A stretch of 37,120 bases of DNA from a virus. This document shows positions 31,089 to 37,120 of the stretch, piece after piece. The notes under the pieces were generated by a model. That model did not search any database. It was not told the origin of the DNA and saw nothing but the letters and a program-made list of their open reading frames with translations. Positions within the stretch are counted from its first letter, which is position 1. Each line of letters starts with the position of its first letter. Location of the stretch: positions 1 through 37,120 of IMG/VR virus record IMGVR_UViG_3300033233_000096. One strand, 5' to 3'. A program made the position numbers and the translations under genes.

Positions 31089-31424
31089 ATGAATGCACAG
31101 CAGCTACAAAATGCAATCGCAGCTTGGAGTGATAAGACCTTTGGGTCAAGCATCTTAGATCGCACTGGCAAGCAGATGCCAATAGATCGAAGAGAAGGGC
31201 TCCTCAATCACATGAAGAAGGAGATTGAGGAGCTTAGATTGAAGCCAAACTCACCCACAGAGATGGCAGATATTTTCATGCTTCTCTTAGACTATGCTGC
31301 TCACTCTGGTGTGACAGTGGATATGCTTTTTGATGCCACTCTCAAGAAGCTGGCCATTAACATGAAGCGAAAGTGGGGACCAGTTCAGCCTGATGGTTCT
31401 ATTGAACATGTGAGGGAAGAATGA
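31089..31424 (+). CDS. dATP/dGTP pyrophosphohydrolase-like protein (DUF550, MazG-type)
   Basis: A 111-aa helical protein: AIAAWSDKTFG...REGLLNHMKKEIEELRLKPNSPTEMADIFMLLLDYAAHSGVTVDMLFDATLKKLAINMKRKWG. The metal-binding EIEEL...EMADIFML pair (EExxE...ExxD type) and final kl.iN..RkW fit the DUF550/dATP-dGTP pyrophosphohydrolase group of all-alpha NTP pyrophosphatases. It would trim nucleotide pools during replication. AGGAAGGAG lies before ATG 31089. Confidence 0.8.
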   Translation: MNAQQLQNAIAAWSDKTFGSSILDRTGKQMPIDRREGLLNHMKKEIEELRLKPNSPTEMADIFMLLLDYAAHSGVTVDMLFDATLKKLAINMKRKWGPVQPDGSIEHVREE

Positions 31425-31585
31425 TGGAAATAATTATTTACATAGGGTTTACAATAATCAATCTTATCATTCTTGGTTTGAATGTGAAGCTGTATACAGA
31501 ATATTTCAAAGATCGAAGTATGCTTCATAGGAAAGGAGGTGATGCCAAATGCCATGTCCAGAAGATAAAAAAGAGACTCTATTGA
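31421..31585 (+). CDS. 54-aa single-span membrane protein
   Basis: Starts ATG 31421 in an ATGA overlap with the previous stop. MMEIIIYIGFTIINLIILGLNVKLY gives one membrane helix, followed by a basic cytoplasmic tail (KDRSMLHRKGG...KIKKRLY). Its 3' end overlaps the next gene by 37 bases, and the strong ribosome site of that gene lies inside it. Function unknown. Confidence 0.5.
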   Translation: MMEIIIYIGFTIINLIILGLNVKLYTEYFKDRSMLHRKGGDAKCHVQKIKKRLY

Positions 31586-32952
31586 GTTTTGGAGCTGCTT
31601 TATTGATGGACATGGGGACCATGAAGACAAAAGTGGTCATTGACACAGCTGAGATACTTCATGCTGTGGGCCTTGTCCATAAGGTGCTCGTGGTTACTAT
31701 CCTTAACATCGTTGATGGATGGGGTGGTGATGGTGGTCAGCTGGATAAACATTCCTCCCAGTCTATCTGGTCATCAGCCATAGGAAGCAAGAAGGAACGG
31801 CTGAGAGCCATAGAAGATATAGACACCTATTCAGAAAATAATCCTGGCACTCTCTGCTGGGTGCTTATAAATGCTGAAGGACTTGATAGTGTGCTGCCTG
31901 AATTGCTTAGATCGAAGTTTAATATGGTGGTGGTAGATGAGTCTACAATCATAAAGACTAGGACAGCTGGTCGCACCAAGACCATGGTGGAGTATTTTAA
32001 GAAAGCTCCATTCAAGATAATTATGACCGGCAACCCGATACCCAAGGGTGCTGATGAGGCTTTCTCTCAGTACCACTTTGTTGATGAAGGTGTGTTTGGT
32101 GCTAAGTATTATCCTCATGTTGAGAGATATTTTGATGTAGACTATTTTGGCAAGGTGCTCTCAGTAAAAGATCCAGAGGGATTTGATGAAGAGCTTTACA
32201 GTATTGCCTATCGGGTGAAGAAGTCTGACTGCCTTTCCCTTCCACCAAAGGTCTATCAGACTGTATATGTAACCATGACACCAGAGCAGTCAAAGTCATA
32301 CCAAGCCATGTATGAGGATGCTGTCTCTTCTTATGATGACTTCTCATGTGCTGCTCCGATGGTCATTACAAAGTTCCTTCGATGTTCGCAGATCGCAGGT
32401 GGATTCTTCCCAGGAATTAAGCAGAGCGAAGAAGGAAGTGTTGGTGAGATGGATGCCAGACCGATATTGCCCAACCCAAAACTTGAGGCATTGGTTGAAG
32501 TGGTTGGCCGGTTGCGTGAACAGAAAGAGAAGATTGTCATTTGGGCACGCTTCCGAAAAGAGATAGAATCCATCCAAGAGCGTATGCTGAAAGAGGGACA
32601 CCGGTCAGTAGTATATTACGGTGGTGTAAACTATAAGACAAAGGTTGAGGCCAAGCAGAAGTTTAACAATGGTGGTGCTGACATATTCATAGGTAATGCT
32701 CAGAGCGCCGGCAAGGGTTTGAATGAGCTTGCTGGTTCCTCTTACTCTCTCTACTATAGCAATGACTACAGTGCTGAATGCCGGCAGCAGAGTGAAGATC
32801 GCACAACACGTCCTGGGATGGATGAGTCTGTATCTTGTACCTATATAGACTTTGTCTGCCGTGGTTCTATAGATGAAGAGTGCCTTGCTGTACTTCGATC
32901 TGACAAAGACTTCGCTGAGATAATCCTATCAAGATGCAATAAGCGTAAATAA
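31549..32952 (+). CDS. SNF2-type helicase core, lacking the Q motif and with altered Walker A
   Basis: A 467-aa superfamily 2 (SNF2-like) ATPase. Motif I is ALLMDMGTMKTKVVID (about 17-32), where family members read MGTGKTK; the glycine before lysine is methionine. The other motifs look intact: NMVVVDEST (DExx-type motif II, about 125-133), IIMTGNPIPKG, VIWARFRKEIES, FIGNAQSAGKGLNELAG, and the QQSEDRTTRPGM motif VI. The N-terminal domain and Q motif are in the separate gene at 30506-30817. ATG 31549 follows AAAGGAGGTGAT, a near-perfect ribosome site. Confidence 0.82.
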   Translation: MPCPEDKKETLLSFGAALLMDMGTMKTKVVIDTAEILHAVGLVHKVLVVTILNIVDGWGGDGGQLDKHSSQSIWSSAIGSKKERLRAIEDIDTYSENNPGTLCWVLINAEGLDSVLPELLRSKFNMVVVDESTIIKTRTAGRTKTMVEYFKKAPFKIIMTGNPIPKGADEAFSQYHFVDEGVFGAKYYPHVERYFDVDYFGKVLSVKDPEGFDEELYSIAYRVKKSDCLSLPPKVYQTVYVTMTPEQSKSYQAMYEDAVSSYDDFSCAAPMVITKFLRCSQIAGGFFPGIKQSEEGSVGEMDARPILPNPKLEALVEVVGRLREQKEKIVIWARFRKEIESIQERMLKEGHRSVVYYGGVNYKTKVEAKQKFNNGGADIFIGNAQSAGKGLNELAGSSYSLYYSNDYSAECRQQSEDRTTRPGMDESVSCTYIDFVCRGSIDEECLAVLRSDKDFAEIILSRCNKRK

Positions 32953-33029
32953 TAATGATTCTAAAGCATAGTTAAGGAGTTTCGATACTATAGGCCACTT
33001 TTATCGCTCAAAATAACGTACGATTTTCC

Positions 33030-33058
33030 TTTACTTGTATTTTGGTTTGGAGTATATT
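33030..33058 (+). promoter_or_regulatory. Promoter in the 33 kb gap, TTTACT-N17-TATATT
   Basis: -35 TTTACT (33030-33035), 17-bp spacer, -10 TATATT (33053-33058), overlain by GAGTATAT (33050-33057). It shares both elements with the divergent promoters at 25822 and 26299. It lies 79 bp after the helicase stop and about 368 bp before the next clear start codon. Confidence 0.6.
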
Positions 33059-33064
33059 CATTAC

Positions 33065-33425
33065 TAGATAGAACGAGGTTAGGACAAACCGGACATCCAC
33101 CCGACCAAAACCCGTTCCAAAAAACAAGGGCTGAAGCCAGCAAGGTAAGCAAGGGCTCAAACGAGATTCCCCAGATACCCCAGAGCAGTAAGCACCTTCA
33201 TAGTGAGTACACCAATACCGGTAAACGATAGGTTTCAGAGACAGGAAGACAAGAAGGTGATTGCCGAGAGGCAAGAGAAAACTTCTTAGAGTTGCCAAAG
33301 CTCTGGCCGGTGGTGACAAACTAGCTTCTATATATAAGGCAGGGGAAGAGGTCAGCAAAAGTCTCTTCCCTCACTTCATACCTAGAAGTAAACTTCACAG
33401 GGCTCAGCCCACAGGAGGTAGTACA
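33065..33425 (+). other. Long leader or candidate noncoding RNA after the 33 kb promoter
   Basis: About 360 bases with no well-started gene. Short stems are dense in the 3' half: TTGCC-GAGA-GGCAA (33261-33274, a GNRA-type tetraloop); GGGAAGAG / CTCTTCCC (33343-33350 with 33363-33370); GAAGT-AA-ACTTC (33384-33395); GGGCT-C-AGCCC (33400-33410) next to the ribosome site. CAAGGGCT occurs twice (about 33125 and 33150). A frame is open from TTG 33261 into the next gene but lacks a spaced ribosome site. It may be a regulatory leader or a separate RNA. Confidence 0.5.
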
Positions 33426-33719
33426 ATGGCAACCGCAACTGATATGGTAGTAGAAATGAAAAAAGATTATATGATGTTTGCAAATGATCAGCAGAAAGTG
33501 GATAGAATGTTTCAGCTGAAATATCGTTGGCTGGACGAATATCAATATGAAGATTTCAATGATTACATTGCTGAGATGAAGAAGATCATTCCTTCTCATT
33601 GGAAGTTTATTAAAGGTACTAAAAAGCCTTTTGGGTTTATTGTTACAATTTATGATATTAAAATTCACATCTTTACAACGCCACGGGGTACAATCGGCGG
33701 TAAGATAAGGAAAGACTAG
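33426..33719 (+). CDS. Hypothetical protein, first gene after the structured leader
   Basis: A 97-aa protein: MATATDMVVEMKKDYMMFANDQQKVDRMFQLKYRWLDEYQYEDFNDYIAEMKKIIPSHWKFIKGTKKPFGFIVTIYDIKIHIFT. Helical first half, strand-rich second half. Family not recognised. ATG 33426 follows AGGAGG. A 55-residue in-frame extension to 33261 is possible but unsupported. Confidence 0.6.
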   Translation: MATATDMVVEMKKDYMMFANDQQKVDRMFQLKYRWLDEYQYEDFNDYIAEMKKIIPSHWKFIKGTKKPFGFIVTIYDIKIHIFTTPRGTIGGKIRKD

Positions 33720-33721
33720 CC

Positions 33722-34465
33722 ATGGAAGATCGTGAGAAGATACTCCAACGCATCAAGAAGATGATGGCTCTTGCGAATGACCGTGCAGCCTCTTCTGGTG
33801 AGCGGGAAAATGCATTGGCCATGGTCTCAGAAATCCTCAACAAGTATAACCTTACAATGGCTGAGGCTGATGCCCAGCATCTGGGGAATGAAGAGAAGAG
33901 AATTAAGGAAGGAATTTTTGAAAAGAAGTATGGGCATGCTTGGTGTCGGAATATAGCCAATGCCATTGCCCAGCTTTACTTCTGCCACTACTTCATCACC
34001 CAGAGCAACAAAGGTCAGAAGGTAGAACACTACTTTGTAGGGAAGCAGAGCAACGTCTTCACTGCTCAAGAGATGACCAAGTATGTCTTGGACTCTATCA
34101 TGAAAGAGGCAAGGCAAGAGGCAAGAGAGCAGGAACAGAATGGAGCCTTTGAGCGCAACTTCTGCAAGGGTGCTTCTATATCTATCATAAACCGGTGCCA
34201 CAAGATGGTAGAAGAGGCGAAGAAAGCCAAGGCACCGAAGACCGCAAACAATTGTACTGCTCTGATCCTGGCATCTGTGTATGATGCTGAGCGTGCAGCC
34301 AACAAGAAGATGCTTGTAGAGATGAAGATAAGGCTCAAGAGCAATTCAGATCATCAGCGAAGCTCATCACCAGATGGATTCACAGAGGGAAGGATATTTG
34401 GTGGCAGGATATCTCTTAACACACAGCTGGGTGGAGCTAAGTCTTCCACTCTCAGGATTACATAA
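33722..34465 (+). CDS. DUF2786-containing protein
   Basis: A 247-aa protein. Residues 1-45 (REKILQRIKKMMALANDRAASSGERENALAMVSEILNKYNLTMAE) are the DUF2786 helix-turn unit. The middle reads KYGHAWCRNIANAIAQLYFCHYFI...VEHYFVGKQSNVFTAQEMTKYVLDSI, as in the DUF7168-like domain that follows DUF2786 in phages and plasmids. A basic helical region and a C-terminal tail follow. Function unknown. It starts two bases after the previous stop. Confidence 0.8.
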   Translation: MEDREKILQRIKKMMALANDRAASSGERENALAMVSEILNKYNLTMAEADAQHLGNEEKRIKEGIFEKKYGHAWCRNIANAIAQLYFCHYFITQSNKGQKVEHYFVGKQSNVFTAQEMTKYVLDSIMKEARQEAREQEQNGAFERNFCKGASISIINRCHKMVEEAKKAKAPKTANNCTALILASVYDAERAANKKMLVEMKIRLKSNSDHQRSSSPDGFTEGRIFGGRISLNTQLGGAKSSTLRIT

Positions 34466-34495
34466 CTCACCGCCCACAGGGCAAGGAGGATTCAA

Positions 34496-34699
34496 ATGCC
34501 AAGATCAAGAAGCATGTCAGAAGAGATGCTGAGGACGCCAGTCATCGAAGTCATGAAGGCCATGCATAAGTATGATGACACAAGCGATGATACATTGCTG
34601 ATGGAGTATACTTATGCAATACAGAACATCAGCAAGGTGAACAACCTCAAGGAAGTCTCAGAGCTTCGCATTGAGATATTGCGGAGGATGTATGAGTAA
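34496..34699 (+). CDS. Small helical hypothetical protein
   Basis: A 67-aa protein: [67 protein letters not shown]. Probably three short helices; no motif recognised. Directly upstream is GCCC-ACA-GGGC (34472-34482) followed by AAGGAGG. Confidence 0.55.
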   Translation: MPRSRSMSEEMLRTPVIEVMKAMHKYDDTSDDTLLMEYTYAIQNISKVNNLKEVSELRIEILRRMYE

Positions 34700-34973
34700 T
34701 TGGAAGCACAACAGTGCCAAGAAGATTGCCTTGGCATCTCCTGATAAAGAGGAACCAAGGTTTCAAGGCATAAATGGTGGCGACCTTGTCATGCTCTTGG
34801 CTGATGAGAATGAGTATAAGGTGGTGGGCCGGTATATTTCCTATAGAGATGGGAAGACGCCCATGCTCATCTTAGATCGAAAGGACTGGACAAATGCCAA
34901 GGGCCATCTCTCAGGAGTCCACTCAGTCGAAGAGGTCATAAAACTTCAACCAATCACAAGGAGTAAGAAATGA
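34692..34973 (+). CDS. Hypothetical protein
   Basis: A 93-aa protein starting [88 protein letters not shown]. The middle looks like a small beta barrel. ATG 34692 overlaps the previous gene by 8 bases; GGAGG is only 4 nt upstream. No family recognised. Confidence 0.55.
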   Translation: MSNWKHNSAKKIALASPDKEEPRFQGINGGDLVMLLADENEYKVVGRYISYRDGKTPMLILDRKDWTNAKGHLSGVHSVEEVIKLQPITRSKK

Positions 34974-35665
34974 AAATAACACAAGCTCTATTAGAATCAA
35001 AAGATGCTTGTAAAGAAGGCATCCAAGAATTTGTCAAGGCTTTTCCTGAAGGGTTTGACTTGTCTTTGTGGACTTATGAACGGCAGTTGGAGATAATCAA
35101 GACAGACCTCAGGAAATTCATAGGATGGGCATTCAGAGGAAAAATCATTTCCATGTGGTCAATGTCTGGTGCCAATCTGTCTCGTGCCAATCTGTCTCGT
35201 GCCGATCTGTTTTGTGCCAATCTGTCTGGTGCCAATCTGTCTGGTGCTGATCTGTCTCGTGCCAATCTGTCTCGTGCCGATCTGTCTGGTGCCAATCTGT
35301 CTGATGCCAATCTGTCTGGTGCCAGACTGTCTGGTGCTGATCTGTCTCGTGCCAATCTGTCTGGTGCCAATCTGTCTGGTGCTGATCTGTCTGGTGCCGA
35401 TCTGCCTGGTGCTGATCTGTTTTGTGCTAATCTGTCTGGTGTTGCTGATCTGTCTCGTGCCAATCTGTCTGGTGCCGATCTGTCTGGTGCCAATCTGTCT
35501 CGTGCCGATCTGTCTGGTGCCAATCTGTCTGGTGCCAATCTGTCTGATGCCAATCTGTCTGGTGCCAATCTGTCTGGTGCCAATCTGTCTGATGCCAATC
35601 TGTCTGATGCCAATCTGTCTCGTGCCAATCTGTTTGATGCCATAGGAGTCAAACATGATACCTAA
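34970..35665 (+). CDS. Pentapeptide-repeat protein
   Basis: A 231-aa protein. Residues 1-62 are a helical cap ([20 protein letters not shown]), then about 32 pentapeptides of the form [SRD][AG]-[ND]-L-S. These predict a right-handed quadrilateral beta helix. Repeats such as [10 protein letters not shown] and DANLS dominate; the L faces inward. One extra residue breaks the phase at LSGVADLS (extra codon GTT at 35441-35443). Relatives (Qnr/MfpA) mimic DNA and bind gyrase, but many pentapeptide proteins do other things. Start overlaps the previous stop (ATGA). Confidence 0.85.
   Translation: MKITQALLESKDACKEGIQEFVKAFPEGFDLSLWTYERQLEIIKTDLRKFIGWAFRGKIISMWSMSGANLSRANLSRADLFCANLSGANLSGADLSRANLSRADLSGANLSDANLSGARLSGADLSRANLSGANLSGADLSGADLPGADLFCANLSGVADLSRANLSGADLSGANLSRADLSGANLSGANLSDANLSGANLSGANLSDANLSDANLSRANLFDAIGVKHDT
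35164..35643 (+). repeat. 15-bp tandem repeats encoding the pentapeptides
   Basis: About 32 units of GCCAATCTGTCTGGT and close variants (C/T, A/G and G/C swaps at fixed sites). Because 15 is a multiple of 3, other frames on both strands stay open here, giving long false reading frames. Near-uniform codon use (AAT CTG TCT) points to recent slippage-type expansion. Confidence 0.9.
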
Positions 35666-35918
35666 GACTCAACTTCAACCATATGGTGAGTTTTTCTACA
35701 TGATGCTGAGGAAGCTCGCATACCCAATCTGTAAGCACTGTCATGGCAGAGGCTATGAAGGGGTACAGGTGGGCACCGGTCAGTCTCAGGGTAAGAAGCA
35801 AGGCACCGGCTGGGAGGTCTTCTGCCATGGACGTGGTTGTGTGGGAAAGACTCTAGCAAAGTACCATGACCAACTGACTAAAACCAAAGCCCATAGGGCA
35901 AAGGAGGTAGCAAGATGA
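35655..35918 (+). CDS. Small DnaJ-type zinc motif protein
   Basis: An 87-aa protein. [48 protein letters not shown] contains CxxCxGxG and a CHGRGC unit, as in the cysteine-rich repeats of DnaJ. A zinc-stabilised hairpin is likely; chaperone function is not implied. It overlaps the previous gene by 11 bases. Confidence 0.6.
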   Translation: MIPKTQLQPYGEFFYMMLRKLAYPICKHCHGRGYEGVQVGTGQSQGKKQGTGWEVFCHGRGCVGKTLAKYHDQLTKTKAHRAKEVAR

Positions 35919-36820
35919 CACAAGACAACAATAAAGGACTCAAAGGAGCAGTACGATCTGGTACAGACCCAAAGGCATTTGCCTCAATCATGGCTAACCA
36001 TGAGCACTCTCATCTCAGTGACAAGTACCAGTTCATCCCCACCACCAAGATCATCGACATACTGGCGAAGCAGGGATGGGATCCAGTCATGGCCCAGGAG
36101 AAGAGAGTGCGCAATGAAGATCGTGAGGGCTTTCAAAAGCACCTCATTCGCTTCAGGCAAGATGGTGCTCAGGCCATTGACGGTATCTTCCCTGAGGTGC
36201 TACTGACAAACAGCCATGATGGCTCTGCCTCTTTCGTCTTCATGGCTGGACTCTTCCGGCTGGTATGTACCAATGGGCTGATTGTCAGCAATGGCATGTT
36301 CGGTTCCATTAAGGTACGCCACATGAACTTCCAGCAGAGTGATGTCATTGAGGCTGTGGATAGGGTTGTAGAAGATACCCCGAAGCTCCTTGAGCATGTG
36401 GACATCTACCAGTCTATCCAACTGAGCAGGCAAGAGCAGTATGCCTTTGCTGAGTCTTCCCTCAACATGAAGTTCAAGAAGGAAGGCAGCAAAACAATAG
36501 GGATAGATGTCAGAGGAATGCCAACAGACAAAACAGGTTTGTATGAGCTTGAAGATCGCAGGTTCAATCTGAATACTCTTCTCACTCCTCTGCGTGGTGC
36601 TGACCATGAACCTTCTCTTTGGAATACCTTTAACATCATCCAGGAGAAGTTTATCAAGGGTGGCATCTTTGAGGATACTGTGAGGCCCAATGCCAATCCT
36701 CGAATTTCTCCTACCCATGTGAGCAAGGTACGGGATATCAAGGGCATCGATGAGTCCATCCGAGTCAACAAGGAACTTTGGGGACTGACAGAAGCGATGG
36801 CCAAGCTCAAGGCAGCATAA
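35915..36820 (+). CDS. DUF932 protein
   Basis: A 301-aa protein. Matches to DUF932: LSDKYQFIPTTKIIDILAKQGWDPVMAQEKRVRNEDREGFQKHLIRFRQ, EVLLTNSHDGSASFVFMAGLFRLVCTNGLIV, and IKVRHMNF. DUF932 proteins are widespread in phages and plasmids; their activity is not known. ATG 35915 has AAAGGAGG upstream, itself preceded by GCCC-ATA-GGGC (35889-35899). Confidence 0.88.
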   Translation: MTQDNNKGLKGAVRSGTDPKAFASIMANHEHSHLSDKYQFIPTTKIIDILAKQGWDPVMAQEKRVRNEDREGFQKHLIRFRQDGAQAIDGIFPEVLLTNSHDGSASFVFMAGLFRLVCTNGLIVSNGMFGSIKVRHMNFQQSDVIEAVDRVVEDTPKLLEHVDIYQSIQLSRQEQYAFAESSLNMKFKKEGSKTIGIDVRGMPTDKTGLYELEDRRFNLNTLLTPLRGADHEPSLWNTFNIIQEKFIKGGIFEDTVRPNANPRISPTHVSKVRDIKGIDESIRVNKELWGLTEAMAKLKAA

Positions 36821-36856
36821 CTTATCTATCATTTTGGTTGAAGGGAGGTGGAACTT

Positions 36857-37048
36857 TTGGCAACAAGTTTGATTGAAGCTCCAAGAAGCAAGGGGCAATG
36901 TGATAAGTGCAAGCATGAACCTTCTTGCAATGCTTGGTGGAGAAAAGATGTTGAGGATAGCAAGAGCCTCATAGTATGTCTTGGATTCAGATCACAAAAA
37001 AAGGAGGTGAGAGAAAGAAGAGAGTATGATGACTGGGCAGACATTTAA
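36857..37048 (+). CDS. Small cysteine-containing hypothetical protein
   Basis: A 63-aa protein starting at TTG 36857 (MATSLIEAPRSKGQCDKCKHEPSCNAWWRKDVEDSKSLIVCLGF). GGGAGG is 8 nt upstream. A GTG 9 bases earlier lies within the ribosome site and is less likely. The CxxCxxxxxC set plus a further cysteine (LIVCLGF) suggests a zinc site. A charged tail follows (QKKEVRERREYDDWADI). Confidence 0.5.
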   Translation: MATSLIEAPRSKGQCDKCKHEPSCNAWWRKDVEDSKSLIVCLGFRSQKKEVRERREYDDWADI

Positions 37049-37067
37049 CTGAAAGGATGGTGAGAGC

Positions 37068-37120
37068 ATGACAACTGAAAGTAGCACTGATCAAAATGCC
37101 GCAAGCACCATAGATATTAA
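37068..37120 (+). CDS. Start of a further gene, cut by the window edge
   Basis: ATG 37068 follows AAAGGATGG. The 17 visible codons (MTTESSTDQNAASTIDI) are open to the edge. Too short for any functional call. Confidence 0.45.
   Translation, partial: MTTESSTDQNAASTIDI

Noticed and set aside
31089-31424. Evidence for a 2-aminoadenine (Z) genome
   Set aside because: Only a DUF550-type gene is present; the synthetase PurZ and the dATPase DatZ are not in the window.
33261-33425. TTG-started 55-residue extension of the 33426-33719 gene
   Set aside because: The frame is open and reads plausibly, but the upstream AAGGTGAT touches the TTG, so no spaced ribosome site exists. The stretch is also full of stems, and ATG 33426 has AGGAGG. 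Kept only as an alternative.
35164-35643. CRISPR array
   Set aside because: The repeats are contiguous 15-mers without spacers and code for pentapeptides.
35074-35656. Long frames on the opposite strand and in other frames over the pentapeptide gene
   Set aside because: They follow from 15-bp repeats lacking stops in any frame. Their products are artefactual IGTRQ- or APDRL-type repeats.
1-37120. tRNA or rRNA genes, integrase, transposase or attachment sites
   Set aside because: No cloverleaf with a TTCGANTC-type arm, no recombinase motifs and no terminal inverted repeats were recognised on either strand.

Overview
The window is a contiguous segment of a tailed-phage (or prophage) genome with a contractile, myovirus-type tail. 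It has two divergent gene blocks that meet in a regulatory region at about 25774-26356. The contractile tail is inferred from a tail sheath, tail tube, tape measure, baseplate hub, spike, wedge and baseplate-J set. No integrase, CI/Cro-type repressor, tRNA, rRNA, CRISPR array or insertion sequence is visible, so lifestyle and host are not fixed. The Mu F/DUF1073/DUF2184/DUF3383/DUF3277 gene set is typical of small contractile phages of Gram-negative and environmental bacteria. Sigma70-like promoters and strong AGGAGG ribosome sites are present.

Leftward block (complement, 25773 to 1), in transcription order: small and large terminase; a linker-rich accessory protein; a 44-aa coupling ORF; portal; four small or fibre-like proteins, two with N-terminal export signals; Mu F-like minor head protein; a GC-richer island of fibre or adsorption-type genes (about 16078-18697); a third exported protein; a protease/scaffold-type DUF2213 protein; decoration protein; major capsid protein; head-tail connectors and neck proteins; sheath; tube; a 54-aa zinc ribbon; tail assembly chaperone with a -1 frameshift extension; short tape measure; baseplate proteins; a C1q-like receptor-binding protein; and a lysis cassette (XhlA-like membrane protein, M15 endolysin, holin-like membrane protein running off the left edge). 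Almost every junction is an ATGA or TAATG overlap, so this is one long translationally coupled late operon. One promoter is seen at 25822-25851.

Central region (25774-26356): nine full or partial copies of TTTGCACCGG in both orientations flank an AT-rich stretch, next to a ribbon-helix-helix protein gene and a toprim/P-loop replication protein gene. I read this as a candidate replication origin and/or operator array. Divergent promoters here and further downstream share a TTTACT -35, and three of them carry a GAGTATAT box at the -10. A bulged 23-bp RNA hairpin begins about 13 nt after the predicted start site of the replication-protein transcript.

Rightward block (26357 to 37120): ribbon-helix-helix protein, primase-helicase-type protein, many small zinc-binding or hypothetical proteins, a DUF3850-like protein, a dATP/dGTP pyrophosphohydrolase-like (DUF550) protein, and an SNF2-type helicase split into two distant genes. 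These are followed by a 473-bp gap with its own promoter and structured leader, then DUF2786, pentapeptide-repeat, DnaJ-type zinc and DUF932 proteins. These are early/replication and host-takeover type genes.

The best candidates for something new are the iteron array with its ribbon-helix-helix neighbour, the bulged hairpin leader, the 33 kb structured leader, the split helicase with an altered Walker A, the exported proteins inside the head operon, and a strongly over-represented octamer AGATCGAA that occurs in all reading frames.
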